Assembly: GCA_022376925.1 (NCBI GenBank)
Contig: JAIOJX010000032.1
Span: forward strand, 105,392,794-105,456,793
Source: Tragulus kanchil
Taxonomy: Eukaryota; Chordata; Mammalia; Artiodactyla; Tragulidae
Reading direction: 5' to 3'
DNA length: 64,000 nt
Made by a program: the position numbers and the translations under genes
Notes under the pieces: generated by a model
The model's database searches: none
Seen by the model: only the letters and a program-made list of their open reading frames with translations
Told to the model about the DNA's origin: nothing
In this document: positions 12,709 through 24,200 of the stretch, piece after piece
Numbering within the stretch: position 1 is the first letter of the stretch
Layout: each line of letters starts with the position of its first letter

Positions 12709-14929
12709 GTGAGTGAAGAAACTGCCCAGAGTCAACAGTTATGCTCAATGCACTCCAAGTACATGCAGCACCTGTGGTGATCTCTGCCTTGATCTTCCTT
12801 CTCCACCTCTTCATCTGGATAACTCCTATTTGTCCTGAGTACACTGCTTAGGAAGCCTTCTCTGTCTTCTCAGACTCGGGCCTAACTCATAGGGTCAGGT
12901 AACTCTGTGCTTGCACAGCAAATTCTGCCTACTTATAATCCAGCACTTCCACTCTGCCTCTCACTCCCATGCCAGTGAGGCTGTATTTACAACCATGACC
13001 CAGGACCCTCCTTGATTATAAACCTTGGAAGTACTTCCAGTCCTTTTCTTCCTTGACCTGGAAGCAGCATATAACACTGTTAGCCCTCCTATCTTGAAAC
13101 ACTCTTATTTTGGCTTACCTGATACCATACTCCTGATTTTCCCCCTTTCTGCTGGCTACATCTTCATCTCCACGGTCTGTGAGGTGCAGTCTTCTAATCT
13201 TTCCATTTTACAGTCAAGTCTACAACACTGCAGCCAGAGCCATCTTCCTAGAATGCCCTAGGTCCTGTCACCAACACACCTTTTCCTGTCCCTGCTTAAA
13301 GCCTTTCATATGTTTTCCTTGCATTTAAATCCAGTAGCCTTGGGTTTTAGCCCCAAACTCCTTAATATGGGTTATAAGGTCCTTCATGATTAGTCTTCTA
13401 CCCCTTCTCCAACTTCATACTATATTTCCAACCTTTTTCTGTATTATAACCAAAACCTCTGGGCCCTCTGTAACATTTTCTTCAGGAAGACGTCCCTTAG
13501 GCCCCTAGACTGGGTTAGGAGTCACTGTATGCACTTCCATAGATTTCTGTACTTTCCCTATTTGTAAATTTTATGCCTACATTATCATTGTTAATATGCT
13601 CCTTGATTACCTACTCTGTAAGCGCTATAAAGCTCTGTTTTGTTCGCCACTGTTTTCCCAGCACATGACACACAACAGATGCTCAGTAAATTAGGCTGAC
13701 TCCAGACACATTAGGCACAAAGACCATGCTTTTTCTGCTGTACTTTACTATATGGCTCTAGAGAGAGATTAAATTAACTTTTTTTAAATCTGAAAGTACT
13801 GTGATGCTTTAATGAGTGGGGAGTGAGCGATCGTGTGAGATAGACTCTCGATATTATCATTCCCATTTTAGAGATGAGGCAGTGAGTGAAGAAACTGCCC
13901 AGAGTCAACAGTTATGCTCAATGCACTCCAAGTACATGCAGCACCTGTGGTGATCTCTGCCTTGATCTTCCTTCTCCACCTCTTCATCTGGATAACTCCT
14001 ATTTGTCCTGAGTACACTGCTTAGGAAGCCTTCTCTGTCTTCTCAGACTCGGGCCTAACTCATAGGGTCAGGTAACTCTGTGCTTGCACAGCAAATTCTG
14101 CCTACTTATAATCCAGCACTTCCACTCTGCCTCTCACTCCCATGCCAGTGAGGCTGTATTTACAACCATGACCCAGGACCCTCCTTGATTATAAACCTTG
14201 GAAGTACTTCCAGTCCTTTTCTTCCTTGACCTGGAAGCAGCATATAACACTGTTAGCCCTCCTATCTTGAAACACTCTTATTTTGGCTTACCTGATACCA
14301 TACTCCTGATTTTCCCCCTTTCTGCTGGCTACATCTTCATCTCCACGGTCTGTGAGGTGCAGTCTTCTAATCTTTCCATTTTACAGTCAAGTCTACAACA
14401 CTGCAGCCAGAGCCATCTTCCTAGAATGCCCTAGGTCCTGTCACCAACACACCTTTTCCTGTCCCTGCTTAAAGCCTTTCATATGTTTTCCTTGCATTTA
14501 AATCCAGTAGCCTTGGGTTTTAGCCCCAAACTCCTTAATATGGGTTATAAGGTCCTTCATGATTAGTCTTCTACCCCTTCTCCAACTTCATACTATATTT
14601 CCAACCTTTTTCTGTATTATAACCAAAACCTCTGGGCCCTCTGTAACATTTTCTTCAGGAAGACGTCCCTTAGGCCCCTAGACTGGGTTAGGAGTCACTG
14701 TATGCACTTCCATAGATTTCTGTACTTTCCCTATTTGTAAATTTTATGCCTACATTATCATTGTTAATATGCTCCTTGATTACCTACTCTGTAAGCGCTA
14801 TAAAGCTCTGTTTTGTTCGCCACTGTTTTCCCAGCACATGACACACAACAGATGCTCAGTAAATTAGGCTGACTCCAGACACATTAGGCACAAAGACCAT
14901 GCTTTTTCTGCTGTACTTTACTATATGGC
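12585..14929 (+). repeat. Direct duplication 5
   Basis: 12585-13756 is repeated as 13758-14929 with a nearly seamless junction. It starts about 120 bases before duplication 4 ends and mostly contains an old L2. Confidence 0.95.
12770..13700 (+). repeat. Old L2 LINE
   Basis: Text such as CACTGCAGCCAGAGCCATCT, CTCCTTAATATGGGTTATAAGGTCC (first 20 bases diagnostic) and a final GCTCAGTAAATTAGG follow the order of the L2 3' half. Copied at about 13943-14870. Confidence 0.55.
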
Positions 14930-14981
14930 CTCATAGCCCCAAACCTGAAATTATGCTACAGCTTGATTGGAGTCGGGTGTC

Positions 14982-15423
14982 TGTAAGGTCTGGTCCCGAG
15001 GCTCCTTTCCCCCACTTCCTACCTCCCTGACACAAGAAAGACCTTGACTAGAAGGCCCCTCACGCCAGATTGAACAAGGCCAATGAAAACAGCCATGACA
15101 CCAATGGAGGACCACCCTGCCCCCGCCAGAAGTTCTCACTGGACAAAGGAAAGATGAAACTGCCCCATTTGCGAACGCCCCAACACCTGGCCTCAACCAA
15201 TCAGGTCGACGGTGCCCCAACCTGGCCAGGGACTCTGCTGACCACGTCACCTTACCTATAAAGGGGGCCCTTCCAGTCTTTGTGTGCGCTTTCCCTCACT
15301 CCCTCTCTCCTCTCCTCCCCGTAAGGGACGCCCGAGAGCGCCCGTCCAATAAAGCCTGCTCTGCCTCACCAATTCCGATCCTCCTCTCTCATTTTAAAAC
15401 ACCCGGCGGGGACCAACCTCACA
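14982..15423 (+). mobile_element. Solo LTR of an endogenous retrovirus (copy 1)
   Basis: The element begins TGTAAGGT and ends ACCTCACA, close to the inverted TG...CA ends of a retroviral LTR, and is flanked by the direct repeat GTGTC (14977-14981 and 15424-15428). Inside are a CCAAT box (15197), TATAAAG (15257) and AATAAA (15348), in U3-R-U5 order. No internal viral genes are attached, so it is a solo LTR left by recombination. The family is not named here; the short U3 and the signals suggest a class I element. Confidence 0.88.
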
Positions 15424-16125
15424 GTGTCCTTTAAATGTTCTCAGCACTTTTGATATTTGCCATATTTCCAGATATCCAGATTCATCAATCACATTTTAAT
15501 TTTTATAATTTCACTCTTAGAAAATAACCTTATCATAATTACCCAATGTCTCTAAATACTTAACTCGAAGTACCCCCTCAAGATTGTTCTGCAGACTGAA
15601 AGAACAAGCACGTGTAAACAGACCCAGGGTATGGGCTGACGTTTATTAGATGGTCCCCTTCTCTTTTTTATACAAGTTCCTTGTTGCCACCCACAGCCAG
15701 TGTTTTTTAATAAGATGCCTTATAAGCAGTTTGCAAAGTGTTTGTCAACTTCTAAGACCTCGTTTCTTATCCTTGTGTCACTTCTGCTAGATGTGTAACA
15801 TTAGTATGCTCCCTTAGGCCCCTAGACTGGGTTAGGAGTCACTGTATGCACTTCCATAGATTTCTGTACTTGCCCTATTTGTAAATTTTATGCCTACATT
15901 ATCATTGTTAATATGCTCCTTGATTACCTACTCTGTAAGCGCTATAAAGCTCTGTTTTGTTCGCCACTGTTTTCCCAGCACATGACACACAACAGATGCT
16001 CAGTAAATTAGGCTGACTCCAGACACATTAGGCACAAAGACCATGCTTTTTCTGCTGTACTTTACTATATGGCCTCATAGCCCCAAACCTGAAATTATGC
16101 TACAGCTTGATTGGAGTCGGGTGTC

Positions 16126-16568
16126 TGTAAGGTCTGGTCCCGAGGCTCCTTTCCCCCACTTCCTACCTCCCTGACACAAGAAAGACCTTGACTAGAAGGC
16201 CCCTCACGCCAGATTGAACAAGGCCAATGAAAAACAGCCATGACACCAACGGAGGACCACCCTGCCCCCGCCAGAAGTTCTCACTGGACAAAGGAAAGAT
16301 GAAACTGCCCCATTTGCGAACGCCCCAACACCTGGCCTCAACCAATCAGGTCGACGGTGCCCCAACCTGGCCAGGGACTCTGCTGACCACGTCACCTTAC
16401 CTATAAAGGGGGCCCTTCCAGTCTTTGTGTGCGCTTTCCCTCACTCCCTCTCTCCTCTCCTCCCCGTAAGGGACGCCCGAGAGCGCCCGTCCAATAAAGC
16501 CTGCTCTGCCTCACCAATTCCGATCCTCCTCTCTCATTTTAAAACACCCGGCGGGGACCAACCTCACA
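16126..16568 (+). mobile_element. Solo LTR, duplicate of the copy at 14982
   Basis: Same LTR with the same GTGTC flanks (16121-16125 and 16569-16573), displaced by 1144 bp within duplication 6. The shared flanking sequence shows this is not an independent insertion. Confidence 0.9.
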
Positions 16569-16956
16569 GTGTCCTTTAAATGTTCTCAGCACTTTTGATA
16601 TTTGCCATATTTCCAGATATCCAGATTCATCAATCACATTTTAATTTTTATAATTTCACTCTTAGAAAATAACCTTATCATAATTACCCAATGTCTCTAA
16701 ATACTTAACTCGAAGTACCCCCTCAAGATTGTTCTGCAGACTGAAAGAACAAGCACGTGTAAACAGACCCAGGGTATGGGCTGACGTTTATTAGATGGTC
16801 CCCTTCTCTTTTTTATACAAGTTCCTTGTTGCCACCCACAGCCAGTGTTTTTTAATAAGATGCCTTATAAGCAGTTTGCAAAGTGTTTGTCAACTTCTAA
16901 GACCTCGTTTCTTATCCTTGTGTCACTTCTGCTAGATGTGTAACATTAGTATGCTC

Positions 16957-17800
16957 ATGTTAAAGATAAGAAACATAAAGTCCAAAAAGTTCAATCAGTT
17001 CCTCTTTGGTCACAGTGAATCACTATCACACAAGCGATTATTTTAACACAAATCTCCAGGATTTTCCCCTCCGCAGCACACCTACTCTACACACCACAAT
17101 CAATGCTTTTGCAGGGAGAAAGTAATAACGGCAAGATTGGGAATGAGACTCAGGCGCCACTAACCTGAATACAGAATAATGTAGTTATAGTCACGCGTGA
17201 CTCTTTGCCAGGCCCTCAAAATGATGCCATTTCATCATAGAACCAATTCCATTTCCCATCTAACTGGAACTTAGATGAGCTAAAGCAGTCTTCTAATAAT
17301 TAAGAATTTGGTTGTCCTTGGCCTAATCAAGGAGGAAAAATTTTTCCACAGCCAAGAAAATATTTGCAGAGGCCAACCACTTAGGCTTGAAGAGACAAGA
17401 GCCTCCTGGGCACTAGTTCACAGTCCTGACTCAATTGGGGGGAAAAAAAAAACCAATACACAGGTCCACTGTGGAAGATTCTGATTGGTCTGAGATGGGC
17501 CCAGGCACCCGTGATTTTTAGGTGCTCCGTCAGAATCCCTGCTGGGTAAGCACAGATGGCTGAGGAGTGGGAGATCAAACATTCAAAACTTAACTCCTAC
17601 TCATAGCAGCTCATCTAGAGACCCATGAGGCAGGAAGGGAAAACAAGTGAGGTAGAAAGAGAGAAAACGGACGATAAGTACGGGAGAGTTAGCTGCAAAA
17701 AATGGCAAGCTCCACTGTGGATTTAGTGAAGGCGTTGCTGGGCAGTTTCTTGAAACTATCTTTGAACATCAGAGTTCAGTCGGAGGCAACGTTAGAGAGA
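16957..17800 (+). other. Intergenic DNA upstream of MAGOH
   Basis: Single-copy sequence with no recognised gene, RNA or interspersed repeat between the last duplication and the MAGOH promoter. Confidence 0.5.
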
Positions 17801-18180
17801 CACGCGGTGGCGCGCTGAGTGCTCCCAAGAGGTCGGTCACGTCCTTTAACTCTGTTTTACTGATGAGACGACCTAGGTCCATAGACGTTGAACGCCCTGT
17901 GCCAAATGGGCGTAGTAGGGCTCGCTCAGCCTCTCCTGTCTTAGCTGAGGGGGCGGGGCCAAACCGACTCCGCCTCAGGGGGCGGGGCTTCATCCCGCCG
18001 GGAGGGGCGAAGTCGCCTAGTCCCACCTCCGGAAGTGGGGGAGGGCGGAGTCGCTCCATGACGGGAGGTGAAGTTGTCTAACGTCACTACCTCGCGCCGC
18101 CATAAACGTCAGTGTCTGGCGCGTTCACTGGCGGTGTGGTTTGCTCTTAAAAGTTCGGTCTTGGGCCCCATCTGCGAGCC
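17800..18180 (+). promoter_or_regulatory. MAGOH: MAGOH CpG-rich promoter
   Basis: The CpG density rises sharply here compared with the AT-rich flanks. Two GC boxes (GGGGCGGGGC type) lie near 17950 and 17978. Two ACGTCA/ACGTCAG half-CRE-like motifs lie near 18081 and 18106. A YY1-like GCCGCCAT is at 18096-18103. No TATA box is obvious, as is usual for housekeeping promoters. The start site is inferred to be near 18100, giving a short 5'UTR. Confidence 0.75.
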
Positions 18181-18268
18181 ATGGAGAGTGACTTTTACCT
18201 GCGTTACTACGTGGGTCACAAGGGCAAATTCGGCCACGAATTCCTGGAGTTTGAGTTCCGACCTGACG
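18181..18268 (+). CDS. MAGOH: MAGOH exon 1 (coding part)
   Basis: Encodes residues 1-29 plus the first base of Gly30. The donor is G|GTAAGA. No duplicate copy exists in the window. Confidence 0.96.
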
Positions 18269-21200
18269 GTAAGAGAAGCCTCCCGGTCCCCCAGGAGCGA
18301 GGACTAGGCCTGAGGGCGGGCAGGTAGGGAGGCCTGGGATCCGAAATGTGCGAGGCGCTAGAGGAAGGACCGGTGGCTGTGAGGCGCTGATTGGGAAGGA
18401 ACGATCCTAGGTCTGCCCCACTGATTCTTTGTCTGTGTGCTGGGACTTCTGTGTAGTGACGGTTTTGACCATAGTGCTTCATTCAGCAAACCTTTCTTGA
18501 GCGCCTATCTTGTGCCAGGCTCAGTTCCACAATCTGGGATGCCGGAGTGAACGATAAGCAGGCTTCCTTTCTCGTGGAACTTATATTCTCGTGCTGGGAG
18601 ATCGTAAACAAAAATGATTCTAGATAGTGATGAGTGGTCAGAAAATAAAATGAATGAACAGTTGCTGATGGGCCACTTTTTTAGAAAGGGTAGCCATTGG
18701 AGAACTCGCTAAAGAGCTGATGTTTGAGCTGAGCTCTGATGGACAGGAATGAGCCAGCTCGGGAAGAAGAACATTCTGGGCCGAAATGAGCTAGGCATGT
18801 TTCAGGTGGCCAGTGTTGCTGTAGAGTACTGAACTACAGTAGGTGATGTCAATTAGGTAGTCAGGGGTCACACCACATAGTCTTAGTGAATTTGGATTCT
18901 TTTTTTCTACGTGCAGCGGGAAGCAATTGGAAAGCTTTGAGCAGAGCTGTAATCTGTTCTTAAGAAAGTATTTTAATTATTAGATGCTGAATGGGCAAGA
19001 ATGAAAACTACTTAATAGGAGGTGGTACAATGTTAAGACAAAAAGGACGTTGGTTGGGATTACAGTGATGGTAAAAGTAGAGAAGGATTTAGGATACCAT
19101 TGGAGGCAAAACCAGTAGGACTTTGCCAGTTGATATGATTTAGGGAGGGACGAGTATGGTGAAGGAAAAGGAATTAAAGATGACAAAACTTCCACTAAAT
19201 GGAGCCACAAAGATAAACTTATTCAGTTGCTAAGTCACATCTGACCCTTTGCAGCCCCATGAGCAAACTGACAAGCCCTAGTTGTGGAGAGAGTTTTGTG
19301 AACAATGACAGGACGGTGTATCAGGTGTTATAGAAAGTAACAGAAAAGACACTAGGAGCAGAAAGAAGGCATTTAAGGTAGCCTGAGGTTCAAAGAAGGC
19401 TTCCTGCCCAAAAAGACCTGGGGAAGAGGGATATGACTCTCTAGTAATGTCTAGGAGTTGGCTAGGCAGATGAGTCAAGAGGCGTTTTGGACAGCATTAA
19501 CAGCAAAGAGGCTGAAAACCCAAAAGGTGCAGGCAGGAACCAAGACTGTTAGTTGACCCTGGAACAATACAGGCTTGAACGGCGTGTGCCCACCTATACA
19601 CAAGTTGTTTTCAATAATACAGTGAATACTACGGCACTGCATGATCCACAGTTGGTTGAACTGAGGATGAGGAACTGTAGATACTGAGGAACCCACAGAT
19701 ACAGAGGGCTGGCTGACTCTTAAGTGATACTCATATTTTCAGCTGTGTAGAGGGTGGGCACTGCTAACCCCCACGGTGTCTAAGGGTCGACTCTATTTTG
19801 ATTAACTCCAGCTTTATGTGAGAGAGCTGTTGTTGGAGTGAGGCTGGAATGGGGCTTGGCCTAGCAGTGAGCCACATTGAGGATTTTGAGTTGTATCAAG
19901 AAGGCAGGGGAAGCTGTTGTCCATATTAAAGTATCAATATTAGAGTAACCTAATCAGACCCATTTGTTACTGTTTCACTTTGTCCACCGTATGGAAAATG
20001 AACTGAAAGGAGAGAGACTTGAGGCAGAGAGACAGTGCAGTCAGGCATCACTTATTTTGGCTCTTTTTAGTGTGCCTTCTATTGTGAAAAAGATTAATCT
20101 CCTGTATTGCCTTGTATCTTCTCCTTCATATCTACCAGATATACCCAACTTGGCCTGTTTGATGAAAAATGTCACAAAGTGCCTTGTAAACCACTCAGTA
20201 ATAAAAACACAGTTTTTCTATCATAGGAATAGATCAGAGTGTTTCACAGTCATGTGTTAATATATGTAAAAACCATTTTATAGTTTTCATAAGCTTTCAC
20301 AGCTCCGAAGGCCCTTCGTGCAAGTATGTTATTAGTCACTCCTATTTTCATCTGAGGAAATTAACCTGCTGAGATATGATATGCCAGTCACAAAAGAGTC
20401 TGTTCTTTTACACCTGAGCTGCTTTTTGCAAGAATTGTAACTGTCAGCTGTATTTTTGGCTGGGAGGTTATTTAATAGTGTCCACTGGGGGCAGAAAATG
20501 CACAACCTAAAGTTTGAGAGTTATTTTGTTTGGTGGAAACACTGGGGATTTAAGCCTCGGAGACAGGTGTCAGATAGCTTTGAGGGACTGTTTTGAAGAG
20601 GTGACAGATGAGCCAGGATATAGAGGAGTTTTGAGGGGTAAAAAATCGGTAGTCAGAACACCAAAAGATTACTGTTAATCAAAGAAATACCAGGCATCTA
20701 AAGTTAATGAAGTTAGCATTTTTCTTTGTATGGGAAGACGCTGGGCTTGTTGAAATCATTCCTTTGATATGCACCTTAATTGTCTAGGCAAAGGTCCTGT
20801 TTTCTCCATCCTGAGTCTCCTCAGGGTGCGTCCATAAAGGGAGGGGCTGGTGATGGTGTGCCTGTAGACTCTGATGGCTTGATGCCTGCAGCATCCTTTG
20901 TTTACTAATAAAGCAGATGACATTTTTGGTCCACAATTGTCTCAAGTGAAAAAACTGAAAAGACTAGTGTTGTTGAAACACCAAAGGTGAAAACATTGAA
21001 ATTATTAGATCCTTTGAAGGGAAAGTTAGGATACATTGTAAGCAACAGCTGATAGTCTTGGTTAGGCTAATTATGCTTTCATTGTGTTTTTATTATGAGT
21101 TGATTTTGTTTTTTATCCCTCACAGGGAAATTGAGATATGCCAACAACAGCAATTACAAAAATGATGTCATGATCAGAAAAGAGGTAATGAATCTTCTGA

Positions 21201-24200
21201 GGGCCTTTCATTTGCCGCCATTTAGTCTTTTGTCCTTTTGTTCTTTTGGAAGTAGAACTGAAAGATAAAGAATAGGGAAGTATAGACGTGTCTATGAACA
21301 GCTTCTGAAATTTTTCTCAAATCTTCTTTTAGTTTATTTTTCCTTTAACAGTAATGAGTCAATAACTGGTAATCATTTGAAGTCTTGCAAATCTTAGTTT
21401 GAACCTTGAATCTGCTACTTACTAATCATGTGACCTTGGGCAAATTTCTTGGTTGAGCTTGGTAAGTCTCAGTTGCTTCATCTGCAAAAACAGAAAACCT
21501 ACCCACCACTAAGCGTGATATCTTCCTTGGTGGTGGTGGTTGTTCAGTCACTAAGTCATGTCCGACTCTTTGCAGTTTCATGGACTGCAGCACACCAGGC
21601 TTCCCTGTCCTTCACTGTCTCCCTGAGTTTGCTCAAACTCTTGTCCATTGAGTAGATGATGCAATCCAGCCATCTCATCCTCCGTCTCCCCCTTCTCCTT
21701 CTGCCCTCAATCTTTCCTTGCATCAGAATCTTTTCCAGTGAGTCACATCTTCACTCAAGTGGTCAAAGTATTAGAGTTTCAGCTTCAGCACCAGTCCTTC
21801 CAAGGAGTATTCAGGGTTAATTTCCTTTAGGATTGACAGATTTGATCTCCTTACTGTCCAAGCGACTCTTCAAGAGTCTTCTATAGCACCGCAATTCAAA
21901 ATCATCAAGTATTTGATGCTCAGCCTTCTTTATGGTCCATCTCTCACATCCATACATGACTACTGGAAAAACCATAGCTTAGACTATCTATACAGACCTT
22001 TGTTGGCAAAGTGATGTCTCTGCTTTTTAATATGCTGTCTAGGTTTGTCATAGCCTTTCTTCCAAGAAGCAAGCGTTTTGTAATATGGCTGCAGTCACCA
22101 TCCACAGTGAAAAACTTAAGAAAATAAAATCTGTCACTATTTCCACCATTTGTCCCATCTATTTGCCATGAAGTCATGGGACTGGATGCGGTGATCTTGG
22201 TTTTTTGAATGTTGAGTTTTAAGGCAGCTTTTTCACTCTCCTTTTTCACCTTCGTTAGGAGACTCGTTAGTTCCTCTTCACTTTCTGCCATTAGGATGGT
22301 ATCATCCTAATGCATTCCCTGGTGTCTAGCACTCAATAGAGAATAGAGGTCTTTTAATTTGCATTTTAGTGGAGGAAAGGGAGCATAGAAGAGCAGTTAA
22401 CATCACTGAATGGATATTCGATTCTAGGCATGACACTAGATATTATATCTGTAATCCTGTTTTAACCCTTATTGTCAGCCTCTGTGATGGGTGGTGTTAC
22501 ATACTGTTTGCAGATAAGACAATGAAGGCCCAGATATTTTGGCATCATTTCTGAGCACACCATTAAAACTTCATCAAAGCCATTCTTTCCGTTTAACCAC
22601 ATTTATAAATGTCTTAATAGTATGTTTTCATACTATAAGATTTAATTAGTGGTCAGTATTATGATTATCCATACATGTCAGCACCCTCATTTTTTTTAAA
22701 GTAGAAATAATATGTAAAATGCAAAGCATACATCTCTGCTTTTCAGACTGATGTCATTTAGTTTAAAATAACCAGAGTTACTTGCAGATCTTTGAGGCTC
22801 AGGTATGAGTTTAGCAGGTAGGTAAGGAGTAGGCCCATGTGAACAGGATGTGCCAAGAAGTAGAAACATCTAGATGTGGGACTGAGGTATAGTCATTGGA
22901 TGCTTCTGACCCTGCCCTCCTCTTGGCATGCTGAGGTCATTGATTCCAGCCTTCTTTATGGTCCATTCTCACATCCCAATTCAAAATCATCAATTATTTG
23001 ATGCTCAGCCTTCTTTATGGTCCATCTCTCACATCCATACATGACTACTGGAAAAACCATAGCTTAGACTATCTATACAGACCTTTGTTGGCAAAGTGAT
23101 GTCTCTGCTTTTTAATATGCTGTCTAGGTTTGTCATAGCCTTTCTTCCAAGAAGCAAGCGTTTTGTAATATGGCTGCAGTCACCATCCACAGTGAAAAAC
23201 TTAAGAAAATAAAATCTGTCACTATTTCCACCATTTGTCCCATCTATTTGCCATGAAGTCATGGGACTGGATGCGGTGATCTTGGTTTTTTGAATGTTGA
23301 GTTTTAAGGCAGCTTTTTCACTCTCCTTTTTCACCTTCGTTAGGAGACTCGTTAGTTCCTCTTCACTTTCTGCCATTAGGATGGTATCATCCTAATGCAT
23401 TCCCTGGTGTCTAGCACTCAATAGAGAATAGAGGTCTTTTAATTTGCATTTTAGTGGAGGAAAGGGAGCATAGAAGAGCAGTTAACATCACTGAATGGAT
23501 ATTCGATTCTAGGCATGACACTAGATATTATATCTGTAATCCTGTTTTAACCCTTATTGTCAGCCTCTGTGATGGGTGGTGTTACATACTGTTTGCAGAT
23601 AAGACAATGAAGGCCCAGATATTTTGGCATCATTTCTGAGCACACCATTAAAACTTCATCAAAGCCATTCTTTCCGTTTAACCACATTTATAAATGTCTT
23701 AATAGTATGTTTTCATACTATAAGATTTAATTAGTGGTCAGTATTATGATTATCCATACATGTCAGCACCCTCATTTTTTTTAAAGTAGAAATAATATGT
23801 AAAATGCAAAGCATACATCTCTGCTTTTCAGACTGATGTCATTTAGTTTAAAATAACCAGAGTTACTTGCAGATCTTTGAGGCTCAGGTATGAGTTTAGC
23901 AGGTAGGTAAGGAGTAGGCCCATGTGAACAGGATGTGCCAAGAAGTAGAAACATCTAGATGTGGGACTGAGGTATAGTCATTGGATGCTTCTGACCCTGC
24001 CCTCCTCTTGGCATGCTGAGGTCAAGCTGGAATGTCTTCCCTTTTACAGTGGTGCCAGAAATAAGTTCTCATGAGTAGTCTTGTTTTTTTTTTTTTTTTT
24101 AGCTTTCATCACCATCTAAGTCAGAATGCTGCTTAGAAATACAATTTAAATTCTGTTTTTTGACTTGCTTTCAGGCTTATGTACATAAAAGTGTGATGGA

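Larger units (their letters stand above)
14667..16956 (+). repeat. Direct duplication 6
   Basis: 14667-15811 is repeated as 15811-16956, carrying a solo LTR. It overlaps the end of duplication 5 by about 260 bases. Copies differ by an A insertion near 16230 and a few substitutions. Confidence 0.95.

Noticed and set aside
21944..23376. Two identical 115-codon minus-strand frames with a reverse-transcriptase look
   Set aside because: Remnant of BovB copied by an artefactual duplication; not a host gene and not two insertions.
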